Of a stretch of 64,000 nucleotides of DNA, positions 56,866 to 64,000 are shown in pieces. The position numbers and the translations under genes are program-made. The DNA is from Paraburkholderia youngii. Lineage in GTDB: Bacteria > Pseudomonadota > Gammaproteobacteria > Burkholderiales > Burkholderiaceae. The notes beneath the pieces are model-generated. The model had not been told where the DNA came from. It saw only the letters and a list, made by a program, of their open reading frames with translations, and did no database searches. The DNA lies in NCBI RefSeq assembly GCF_013366925.1, contig NZ_JAALDK010000001.1, positions 1,433,089 to 1,497,088 on the forward strand, written 5' to 3'. Position 1 is the first letter of the stretch. Each line of letters begins with the position of its first letter.

Positions 56866-57828
56866 TTACCATTGTGGTACGCAATTCGCGATATTGGATT
56901 TTGTGATGGCTGGCGTATCAACCTCCACGAATTGACCTTTAGGTGCGTTCGGGTTCGTAGCAGCGGAATACAGTGCCTTAAATGCGAGTCGCCCCATTTT
57001 CTCCGGTTCGACGCACACTGTGCCGTCGACGTCGCCAGTCTTGATAGCGGTTACCCCAAGACGAGAGCCGCCCCAACCAACCAGCTTGGCGTGAGAATCA
57101 GCTGCGCGTACCGCCTTCGCGCATCCAATCACCAAGTCGTCCGCCTGGTTGTAAAACAGATCCACATCGGGATGAGCCGTCAAAATATTCTGGCAGACTG
57201 ACTCGCCCTGCTCAGGCGTCAGGTTAGTGGGTTGCGACGCGACAATCCGGTACTTAACGCTGGCTTTCTCAAGGCCCGTCTTGAACCCCTTTGTTCGCTG
57301 CCAATTTTGAGCCATACCGGGTGCCCCTTCGAGGATAGCAATATTTGCCACGCGGCCTTTCGGCAACAGTGTAGCCGCCATTTCGCCGGTGATTTCGCCT
57401 GTGTGTATCTCGTCGCTTGAGACTAGTGCGGCGACCTCTGGGTAAACTTCTCTAATTGGTCGCTTTTGGGGATCTCCAATTTCGGTCGCCACGGAGACGA
57501 AAGGTACACCGTGTGCCGCGACACGATCCGCCCAACTCTTCCCGACCAAACCGTCAATGGGAAGGATTGCGATGCCATCCACCTTCTGGGCTATCAAGTC
57601 GTCGATAGCGTTACTTTGGGTCTCAACATTAGCTTTCCCATCAAGAACAATAACTTTCACACCGGCTTTCTTCGCTTCTTCCGTAAATCCTTTTACTACT
57701 GATACATTAAAGGGGAACTGCATCCCTGCAGCCACGTAGCCTAGCGTGAGGGTCTTCGCCTGCACGCTACCAAGACACATTGCCCCTGCGCCGCAGAACG
57801 CGACTAACCACTTGCAAACTCCTCTCAT
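56866..57828 (-). CDS. Ribose-type ABC importer substrate-binding protein (first paralogue)
   Basis: A 320-residue periplasmic protein of the type 1 binding-protein family. The signal peptide is residues 1-24 (cleavage near SVQA-K); the mature start TLTLGYVAAGMQFPF and the core AIDDLIAQKVDGIAILPIDG, then QNILTAHPDVDLFYNQADD, are typical. It is very like the protein at 62,768, including the shared QGESVCQNILTAHPDVDLF phrase. The AGGAGATAAG site precedes the ATG at 57828. It lies downstream of the MHS importer gene, separate from the ABC operon by 2 kb. Its sugar-like ligand is unknown. Confidence 0.9.
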   Translation of the reverse strand: MRGVCKWLVAFCGAGAMCLGSVQAKTLTLGYVAAGMQFPFNVSVVKGFTEEAKKAGVKVIVLDGKANVETQSNAIDDLIAQKVDGIAILPIDGLVGKSWADRVAAHGVPFVSVATEIGDPQKRPIREVYPEVAALVSSDEIHTGEITGEMAATLLPKGRVANIAILEGAPGMAQNWQRTKGFKTGLEKASVKYRIVASQPTNLTPEQGESVCQNILTAHPDVDLFYNQADDLVIGCAKAVRAADSHAKLVGWGGSRLGVTAIKTGDVDGTVCVEPEKMGRLAFKALYSAATNPNAPKGQFVEVDTPAITKSNIANCVPQW

Positions 57829-58086
57829 CTTATCTCCTTTTACTTAGTTATACGTATTAAATAAATGTGCTCGATTAATCTGCGATACCACTTACGAGTG
57901 CGACTATTCTTTGAACGACACTGCAATTTCTTTCGTCCGACTGAACTGGCGTATCACCCGAACAACGACGACGATGGTCGTAACGAAGACCTGCCTGCTT
58001 GGGTTCGCGTCCTCTGCGCTAGTTACCGGCTTCAATCTCCGGACTGGCTCATGACATCAATGGGCGGGCGGAGCCCCTTGCAAATC

Positions 58087-59412
58087 TCATCTAGTCTCTT
58101 TCGGGACGCCGAACGTGCTGCCTGCCGCAGTCAAGCCTGCAGACGTACGCAGCCGCACGCCTTTGGTCTCCGGGACAAACTGCGTCAAGATGAGACAGGC
58201 GATCGCAACGAAAGCAACGTAATATGCAGGTGCAAGAGGAGACCCGAATCCGCGAACAAGAAGCGTTGCAATGAAGGGCGTAGCACCCCCGAAGACGGCA
58301 ACGCTCAACTGATACGAGATCGCATGTCCGGTCGCACGAAATGAAGTCGGAAAGAATTCTGGCGCGGCGACAAAACAAGCCCCTCCATACAAGCCAACTC
58401 CGACCGTAAGCAGCAACTGACCCAGAAGTGCACCGCTAATAGTTCCGGTGGCGGCGAGGTATACGCCAGGATATGCGGCGATGGCTAGCCACAAGGCTCC
58501 TAGGGTAAGAATGCGCTTTCGGCCAAAACGGTCACTTAGCACCCCGCCAATCGGAATCATGAGCGACAACACAACGATGGCCGCACCGTTTGTAAAAAGC
58601 GCGGTCGCCGGCTCCAGCTTCGCCACACGCACAAGAAACGTGTACATGAAACCCAGAAGCAGATATGAACCGACCGTCTGGATAGGTTGAATCATTGCGA
58701 CGTTGAGCATCCCTCGAAGACCACCTGCTCGGAGCGCCGTTCCAAGTGGGTTCTTCGAACCAGTCCTTCGCGTGGCCTGCTTAAACTCCTCGGGCTCGTC
58801 CAGATTGCGGCGGAGCCAGAATCCAACAATCCCGATCAGTCCGCCCGCAAGGAACGGTACACGCCAGACCCAGTCTGAATACGAAGTTGCACCGGCTCCC
58901 ACTTGAAGGGCAATCAACAACCCGGCTACCAGAGCATTAGGCAAATGCGAGAAGACCAAGGTAAGGCCTATCCATCCTCCTCTGCGGTCGTCAGGTGCGG
59001 ATTCGAGAATAAAGCTGGTGGTTCCGGTGGTTTCGCCGCCCAGCGCAAGTCCTTGAGCGATTCGGCACGCGACTAGGAGTACAGGGGCCGCGATGCCAAC
59101 TTGAGCATAGGTGGGCAGAAGGCCTATCACGGCTGTGCCCAGCGCCATCAACCAGACTGTCGTTGCCATGACCTTCACGCGACCGACCTTGTCTGCCATA
59201 ACACCAAACAACAGCCCCCCTAGCGGTCGAGCGAAAAAGGCGACTGCGTAGACGGCAAAGGTACTTAGCAATGCCGCAGTACGATCACTGCCTGGAAAAA
59301 AGTGAATCGAAAGAATCGGAACCGAAAATCCGAACACCGCGAAATCGTAAATTTCTCCAAAGTTGCCGATGGAGCCGGCCGACAGTGTACGAATTGCACT
59401 TTGCTTTGCCAC
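58087..59412 (-). CDS. MHS-family MFS transporter (metabolite:proton symporter)
   Basis: A 441-residue 12-segment transporter. The opening SAGSIGNFGEIYDFAVFGFS and LGGLLFGVMADKVGRVKVMA (motif A), with GLALGGETTGTTSFILESAP, are diagnostic of the MHS group (citrate, alpha-ketoglutarate, proline and betaine porters). The GTG at 59412 was chosen because GGAGG stands four bases before it. It imports an organic acid or related metabolite with protons. It lies between the ABC importer genes and the first binding-protein gene on the same strand, and probably shares their regulation. Confidence 0.87.
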   Translation of the reverse strand: MAKQSAIRTLSAGSIGNFGEIYDFAVFGFSVPILSIHFFPGSDRTAALLSTFAVYAVAFFARPLGGLLFGVMADKVGRVKVMATTVWLMALGTAVIGLLPTYAQVGIAAPVLLVACRIAQGLALGGETTGTTSFILESAPDDRRGGWIGLTLVFSHLPNALVAGLLIALQVGAGATSYSDWVWRVPFLAGGLIGIVGFWLRRNLDEPEEFKQATRRTGSKNPLGTALRAGGLRGMLNVAMIQPIQTVGSYLLLGFMYTFLVRVAKLEPATALFTNGAAIVVLSLMIPIGGVLSDRFGRKRILTLGALWLAIAAYPGVYLAATGTISGALLGQLLLTVGVGLYGGACFVAAPEFFPTSFRATGHAISYQLSVAVFGGATPFIATLLVRGFGSPLAPAYYVAFVAIACLILTQFVPETKGVRLRTSAGLTAAGSTFGVPKETR

Positions 59413-59546
59413 GTTTCCTCCAATCAACCTGCGCATTAGACGCGCGATAGCCAGTTCACCATTGCTTCAACCGGCGGTCGCCGTCCGAGTTATGTTGGAT
59501 GCCCCTGACAGACAGAACTGGACGCGCTTAGCTGGTGGCACCGCTC

Positions 59547-59792
59547 TTATAAGATTCGACTGAGACGAAGAATGTCGGGAAGTCCGAAGTCGGTAACATC
59601 AGGTTTCGCCAACCCTTGGGCAAGTGCTACCTTCGCCGCAATCTCGTAAGCCACCGATCGTTCGCGTAACAATGCGCACAGCCCCTCAGACAGAATCTCC
59701 CTGTCGGCTGCCGTGAGAGAGTCGATGTAGGTTTGACCGGTACTATTCACGAACGGCTCCTGAACCAGTGCGCGATTCGAGACTGCGTCCAA
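59547..59792 (-). CDS. Possible small protein of 81 residues, unknown
   Basis: An open frame between the permease and the MHS gene, on the same strand: TYIDSLTAADREILSEGLCA, LLRERSVAYEIAAKVALAQG and a C-terminal LPDILRLSRIL. The composition looks like a folded helical protein. Its only start is a TTG at 59792 and I see no ribosome site; the frame stays open further upstream to about 59,830. It may be the end of a worn gene. No family is recognised. Confidence 0.4.
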   Translation of the reverse strand: MDAVSNRALVQEPFVNSTGQTYIDSLTAADREILSEGLCALLRERSVAYEIAAKVALAQGLAKPDVTDFGLPDILRLSRIL

Positions 59793-59822
59793 CGTTCTTG
59801 CATCGGAATAAACCCGGCTTCG

Positions 59823-59861
59823 GCAGGCCGCCGCGTTCTAGCCTTCTGTCCGGCGGCCTGC
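59823..59861. repeat. Perfect 11-base inverted repeat between permease and small frame
   Basis: GCAGGCCGCCG (59823-59833) and its exact complement (59851-59861) flank a 17-base loop. No T-run follows on the minus strand, so it is not a classical terminator. It lies 75 bases after the permease stop and could stabilise the upstream mRNA end or reduce readthrough. Confidence 0.6.
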
Positions 59862-59936
59862 ATGGAAAGAATTTATTGCAAGACATCCGTCATTTTCCAT
59901 CTGGAGCGTAAATCTCCCGACGCCAGAGAGCGGCTT

Positions 59937-61175
59937 CTATCGCCTCCGTCGACGAGCGCCCCCTACCGTATAGATAGCGGCTGCCGTGACAACCACTGTT
60001 CCCTCGATGACGCCTTGATAGTTCGCGCCCAGGTTCAGGATGTTGAATCCGTTCGTCAGCGTGAACAGCAGCAGTGCACCTGCGAGCGTCTTGATGACCG
60101 ATCCGGCGCCACCAAACAGTGATGTTCCACCAAGAATGGCCGAGGCAATGACAGTGAGTTCTGCGCCTTGCATTGCGGTTGGATTCACCGCACCAAGTCG
60201 GCTGCCGAAAAGAACACCGCCGAAGCCAGCCGCCGCGCTACAGAGAATGAACCCCGCCATCTTGTATCTCTGAACGTTGATCCCTGACAAACGGGCAGCC
60301 TCAGGATTACCACCCACCGCGTACACGCGGCGACCGATAGTGGTCAGATTCAGCACAAACCAGACGACGATCGTGAATACGAGCATATACACGACAGGTT
60401 TCGGCATCGAAAGCGACAGTCCGCCCGCCCACACAAGAGCAAAACAGCATACGCCGCCAATGACCATGCCAACCGACGTCACGGGGACGTTATGCGCCTG
60501 ACGACGTGCTCGCACCAGAGACCAGAGACCCGCCAGGAACAAGCCGGCTCCAATGATAAGCAGCGGAATCGCAATCGAAAAACGACCCGATTCAAACATT
60601 CGCATTGCCTGCAATGCTTCAGGTGTTTGCACCGACAAGGATTGCCCATCGGTGTAGATCTGGACAACGCCACGGATTGCGGTGAGCGTACCCAATGTAA
60701 CGATGAATGCATTAATGCCAAGATACTGGACGATCGCACCATTCAGTAAGCCTGCCAGAACCGAAACCAGCATCGCCACGCCCGCTGCTGGCCAAAACCC
60801 AAGTGTATCTGCCAGACTCACAAGTACCGCTGCAGAAAGGGCCGCCACGGATGCGACAGAAAGATCGAAGTTACCCGTAATCAGGATCACCGTCATTGCG
60901 ACAGCGATAATCGCCACCAACGACGCCTGATATAGAACATTCGAGATGTTTCCCAAACTGAGATAGCTCGGGCGTCCCGTGTAAACCGTCACAAACGAGA
61001 TTCCTGATACGAGCAAGACGAGAGCGTAATAAACGCCCATCTCGCGCAGGCTGAACAAGCGGCGCCAATCGGTCATTTGTCCCTGAACTTTTGGTGAGCT
61101 GCCGCCCGTTGGTCCACCCGATGATGCATCGCTACCGCGAGCGGGGCTGGAATGTGTTGAAGTTGTGAGATTCAT
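59937..61175 (-). CDS. Ribose/xylose-type ABC transporter permease
   Basis: A 412-residue membrane protein of the BPD_transp_2 family with about ten hydrophobic segments: LVAIIAVAMTVILITGNFDL (with the ITGNFDLSVAS signature), INAFIVTLGTLTAIRGVV and the conserved AVGGNPEAARLSGINVQRYK cytoplasmic loop that contacts the ATPase. The first 35 residues are a Ser/Gly-rich cytoplasmic lead. It forms the channel for a sugar or sugar-like compound. It lies 11 bases after the ATPase gene, so they form one operon. Confidence 0.92.
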   Translation of the reverse strand: MNLTTSTHSSPARGSDASSGGPTGGSSPKVQGQMTDWRRLFSLREMGVYYALVLLVSGISFVTVYTGRPSYLSLGNISNVLYQASLVAIIAVAMTVILITGNFDLSVASVAALSAAVLVSLADTLGFWPAAGVAMLVSVLAGLLNGAIVQYLGINAFIVTLGTLTAIRGVVQIYTDGQSLSVQTPEALQAMRMFESGRFSIAIPLLIIGAGLFLAGLWSLVRARRQAHNVPVTSVGMVIGGVCCFALVWAGGLSLSMPKPVVYMLVFTIVVWFVLNLTTIGRRVYAVGGNPEAARLSGINVQRYKMAGFILCSAAAGFGGVLFGSRLGAVNPTAMQGAELTVIASAILGGTSLFGGAGSVIKTLAGALLLFTLTNGFNILNLGANYQGVIEGTVVVTAAAIYTVGGARRRRR

Positions 61176-61186
61176 GATTACTCGCT

Positions 61187-62728
61187 CTACAAGGGTTGCG
61201 CGTTACTTTGCTGTGCGTCGTCTGAATTCGCACTGTGACCGCCCGCCAGCAAGACCAGTTCGTGCTCGGAGGTCTCGTGGCCGACGCGCTCGGCGATGCA
61301 ACGTCCGTCACGCATGACGAGTATTCGACTGCTCACCGCAAGGATTTCCTCGAATTCAGAAGAAACAATGACGACTGCCTTGCCAGCCGCCGCTAGCTCT
61401 CGAACAAGCAACAAGATGTCCGTCTTCGCTCCAATATCGATGCCAGCGGTAGGCTCGTCCAGGAGGAACACCTTCACGTCGCTAAATAACCATTTGGCAA
61501 TCGTCACTTTCTGCGCATTGCCACCACTTAGTTCTGTCACGAGAATGTCAGCCGAACTCGCCTTGATAGATAGGCGCCGGATAGCCTCCTCTCCACGTTC
61601 CAGTTCACGTGCTTTGTCCGGGAGCCAGCGACCGCGCGCAACACCATCGAGCGCTGGGAGGGTCGTATTGCGCCAAATTTCGAAGCCGGGTATGAGACCT
61701 TGTGCCATCCGGTCTTCAGGTACCAACCCGAGACCCGCCCGAACTGCCGAAGCAGTCGACTTCCGAATTTTCTCGCCATCGACCAGGACCTCACCAGTAG
61801 CATCCGGATCAGCACCAAAAATCGCATGGAGTAGCTCGCTGCGGCCTGAACCAAGGAGACCTGCGATTCCAATGACTTCCCCCGCCCGCACCCTCAACGA
61901 GATCGGCTCCAGCTTGCCGATCGACGCCAAATCTTTCAGCTCGAGCAACACCGGAGCTCCAGCCTCGATCTTTTTCGGCGGTGCTTTTTCTAGCGCAACG
62001 ATCTGCCTACCAACGATAGCCTCTGCGATACGCGATTCGTCGAGTTCACTGGTCGCTGCGTCAACCACGGCTTGTCCATCCCGCAGAATGGTCACTCGGT
62101 CGGTGAGCGCCACGACTTCGTCCAGGAAGTGTGAAACGAAGAGAATGGCCTTGTTTTCGACACGCGACAGTTGCCGCACGATTTTGTATACGACCTCCCG
62201 TTCGTTTGCCGCGAGTGAAGCGGTCGGCTCGTCCATGACGATCAGATCAGCCCCCGTTCCCAGGGCCTGCAGAATCGCAACCATTTGACGTTGACCAATG
62301 GAGAGGTCGCTGACCAGGCCGTCTGGATCCAGCCAATATCCAATTCTCTGACACAGGTCGGAATAGCGCGTCCGAATCGCCGAATTGCGGCGCCACCGGC
62401 CTTCCTCGCTCAAGAACACGTTCTCGAGTACCGATAGAGTCGGGACCAAGGGAATGTGCTGGTGAATCGTCGCGATTCCCATGTCATTCGCCGCTTTCGG
62501 ACTCGAATACTCAACGGCCGAGCCCTTCCAAACGATCTGCCCACCCGAGGCTGGCAACGAGCCAGAAAGGATCTTGATCAAGGTCGACTTCCCGGCGCCA
62601 TTAGCGCCCAGGAGCCCATGCACCGTGCCACGCGAAACGTCAAGGTCTACTCCGCGTAACGCTACAAGACCGTTCGGGAACGTCTTCGTCACACCCTGTA
62701 GCTGCAAGAGTGGAATCTCATTTACCAT
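61187..62728 (-). CDS. Ribose-type ABC transporter ATP-binding protein (tandem ATPase domains)
   Basis: A 513-residue protein with two nucleotide-binding domains. The first (1-240) has Walker A GANGAGKST, signature LSIGQRQMVAI and Walker B IVMDEPTAS; the second (245-500) has a degenerate Walker A (GLLGSGRSE), signature ELSGGNAQKVTIAKWL and VFLLDEPTAGID. This is the usual RbsA/MglA layout. The start at 62728 follows GGAGGCAAC; an extension to 62761 is less likely. The permease gene follows 11 bases later and a binding-protein gene precedes it by 40 bases. Confidence 0.93.
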   Translation of the reverse strand: MVNEIPLLQLQGVTKTFPNGLVALRGVDLDVSRGTVHGLLGANGAGKSTLIKILSGSLPASGGQIVWKGSAVEYSSPKAANDMGIATIHQHIPLVPTLSVLENVFLSEEGRWRRNSAIRTRYSDLCQRIGYWLDPDGLVSDLSIGQRQMVAILQALGTGADLIVMDEPTASLAANEREVVYKIVRQLSRVENKAILFVSHFLDEVVALTDRVTILRDGQAVVDAATSELDESRIAEAIVGRQIVALEKAPPKKIEAGAPVLLELKDLASIGKLEPISLRVRAGEVIGIAGLLGSGRSELLHAIFGADPDATGEVLVDGEKIRKSTASAVRAGLGLVPEDRMAQGLIPGFEIWRNTTLPALDGVARGRWLPDKARELERGEEAIRRLSIKASSADILVTELSGGNAQKVTIAKWLFSDVKVFLLDEPTAGIDIGAKTDILLLVRELAAAGKAVVIVSSEFEEILAVSSRILVMRDGRCIAERVGHETSEHELVLLAGGHSANSDDAQQSNAQPL

Positions 62729-62767
62729 TTCGTTGCCTCCTACCGCCTCGGTTGACATCAATCCTGC

Positions 62768-63736
62768 TTACCACTCAGGCACGCAGCTGGAAAGCGTCGC
62801 TTTCGTCACCTCTGGCGTGTCGACATCGACGAACTTAGCCTTCTGCACGCCTTGATTTTGCACTGCTGCATACAGCGCTTTGAACGCCAGCGCTCCCATT
62901 TTTCCCGGTTGAATACAGACCGTGCCATCGACATCGCCCACCTTGACGGCGTTGATTCCAAGCTTGGATCCGCCTCGGCTGACGAGCTTTGCGTGCGATC
63001 CTGCAGCACGCACGGCTCGGGCGCAGCCGATGACCATGTCGTCTGCCTGATTGAAGAAGAGGTCAACGTCCGGGTGCGCCGTGAGAATGTTCTGGCATAC
63101 GGACTCACCCTGCTCCGGGGTCCAGTCGGTAGGCTGAGAGGCGACGATCTGATATTTGATACCGGCTTTGTCCAGACCTTCTTTGAACCCCTTCGTCGTC
63201 TGCCATACCGTGGGGTAGCCAGGAGCTCCCTCGACAATTGCGATTTTCGCCGTCCGATCCTTCGGGAGCAGCTTTGCGGCAATCTGCGCCGCGTCATATC
63301 CAACGTGCACCTCGTCGCTGGCGACGAGCGCGGTCAGCTTCGGGTAGACATCGGCGATTGCGTGCTTTTGAGGATCACCAATCTGCGTTGCGACCGCGAC
63401 GAACGGGATGTTGTGCGAAGTAGCGCGATCGGCCCATGATTGAGCCACCACCGCATCGATTGGCAGCACAGCGATACCATCGACTTTCTGAGCGATCAAA
63501 TCATCGACTGCGTTTCCTTGCTTCTCCACGCTAGTCTTCGCATCAAGAACAATAGTTTTGACGCCTGCCGCCTTCGCAGCCGCCTCGAACCCCTTCGCCG
63601 CGGCCACGTTAAAGGGATATTGCATCCCTGCAGCCACGTAGCCCAGCGTGATATCCTTGGCAAGCGCGGCGTTTGTAAGAAGCGCCGCAGTACCAGCCAG
63701 GCCGATGCAGGCCAAACTCTTTAAACACTTTTTCAT
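62768..63736 (-). CDS. Ribose-type ABC importer substrate-binding protein (second paralogue)
   Basis: A 322-residue periplasmic binding protein: signal peptide 1-26 (cleavage near NAALA-K), then ITLGYVAAGMQYPFNVAAAK and VDDLIAQKVDGIAVLPIDAV. It matches the first paralogue (56,866) nearly residue for residue through its core, and its end (TLSSCVPEW) matches both others. The ATG at 63736 follows GGAGACAG. It is first of a tight operon with the ATPase and permease, so it is likely the main ligand receptor. The ligand is not known. Confidence 0.92.
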   Translation of the reverse strand: MKKCLKSLACIGLAGTAALLTNAALAKDITLGYVAAGMQYPFNVAAAKGFEAAAKAAGVKTIVLDAKTSVEKQGNAVDDLIAQKVDGIAVLPIDAVVAQSWADRATSHNIPFVAVATQIGDPQKHAIADVYPKLTALVASDEVHVGYDAAQIAAKLLPKDRTAKIAIVEGAPGYPTVWQTTKGFKEGLDKAGIKYQIVASQPTDWTPEQGESVCQNILTAHPDVDLFFNQADDMVIGCARAVRAAGSHAKLVSRGGSKLGINAVKVGDVDGTVCIQPGKMGALAFKALYAAVQNQGVQKAKFVDVDTPEVTKATLSSCVPEW

Positions 63737-63876
63737 TTCTGTCTCCACTTAAGTTGTCTTGGCCCGCATAACCAATCGAATCGATTTCGAGTGGCTCAGC
63801 GGCCTTCTTTTCGTAAGCCCTGATGTCTCTGTCAGAATACATTGGCGCAGGTAATGCTCACGATGCCCGGCCCCTA

Positions 63877-64000
63877 TTACCATTGGGGAATACAACTCGA
63901 AATATTTTCTTTCGTCACACCTGGCGTCGGGATTTCGATGAACTTGGCCTTTTGGATGTCGGGGTTTTTCACAACCGCGTACAGCGCCTTGAACGCTTGT
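63877..64000 (-). CDS. Third paralogous substrate-binding protein, cut by right edge
   Basis: Only the last 40 residues are inside the window: QAFKALYAVVKNPDIQKAKF, then IEIPTPGVTKENISSCIPQW before a TAA. This lines up with the C-termini of the other two binding proteins (AFKALYAAV...AKFVDVDTP...CVPEW). It lies 140 bases upstream of the second paralogue on the same strand, giving a tandem pair before the ATPase gene. The start and signal lie beyond the edge. Confidence 0.8.
   Translation of the reverse strand, partial: QAFKALYAVVKNPDIQKAKFIEIPTPGVTKENISSCIPQW

Noticed and set aside
1..64000. CRISPR array or rRNA/tRNA genes
   Set aside because: No regularly spaced direct repeats and no conserved rRNA or tRNA stretches were found.

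Overview
The left part of the window (about 1-26,600) is GC-rich and reads like a typical Burkholderiales chromosome, most likely Paraburkholderia or a close Burkholderia sensu lato relative. Pointers are the DUF4148 small secreted protein, the OprB-type porin, an RpfR/PdeR-type PAS-GGDEF-EAL protein, a full-length Lhr helicase, and many AraC/LysR/TetR/RpiR regulators. This half carries housekeeping and stress genes: an AhpD-like protein, OprB porin, an orphan nitrate/sulfonate-type ABC ATPase beside the wreck of its permease, a fatty-acid-hydroxylase/YVTN pair, an aldo/keto reductase, Lhr, a c-di-GMP enzyme, an Ldh-type dehydrogenase, an M20 peptidase, a TetR-MFS drug-efflux pair, OsmC, and a small amino-acid group (class III aminotransferase, CMD-family protein, RpiR regulator).

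From about 26,600 the base composition falls, intergenic gaps lengthen and gene fragments appear: an IS3 element that splits a small gene, an SDR stump next to a transposase stump, an MFS remnant, and decayed spacers. I read 26.6-64 kb as an acquired or rearranged catabolic island.

In order the island holds: (a) a minus-strand group of DUF1330 protein, MFS importer and a single-chain cytochrome P450 fused to an FMN/[2Fe-2S] phthalate-dioxygenase-type reductase; (b) a plus-strand group of FAA-hydrolase-family enzyme, LysR regulator and an unusual two-C-domain hydroxyisobutyrate-dehydrogenase-like protein, then an SDR on the other strand; (c) a coupled operon for a periplasmic molybdenum hydroxylase (2Fe-2S subunit, Tat-exported Mo subunit, three-haem cytochrome c) with a LysR regulator and Zn-alcohol dehydrogenase; (d) aldehyde dehydrogenase and GMC oxidoreductase; (e) MmgE/PrpD protein, LysR regulator and amidohydrolase; (f) a Phd/PIN toxin-antitoxin pair; (g) a ribose-type ABC importer (ATPase and permease) with three paralogous periplasmic binding proteins, two complete and one cut by the right edge, plus an MHS-type MFS importer.

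A plausible overall reading is uptake of a plant-derived oxygenated compound (ABC and MFS importers), activation by the fused P450, oxidation of the resulting alcohols and aldehydes by ADH, ALDH, GMC and Mo enzymes, and hydrolytic or C-C cleavage by the amidohydrolase and FAA protein. The substrate cannot be named from sequence. No rRNA, tRNA, CRISPR array or prophage was seen.
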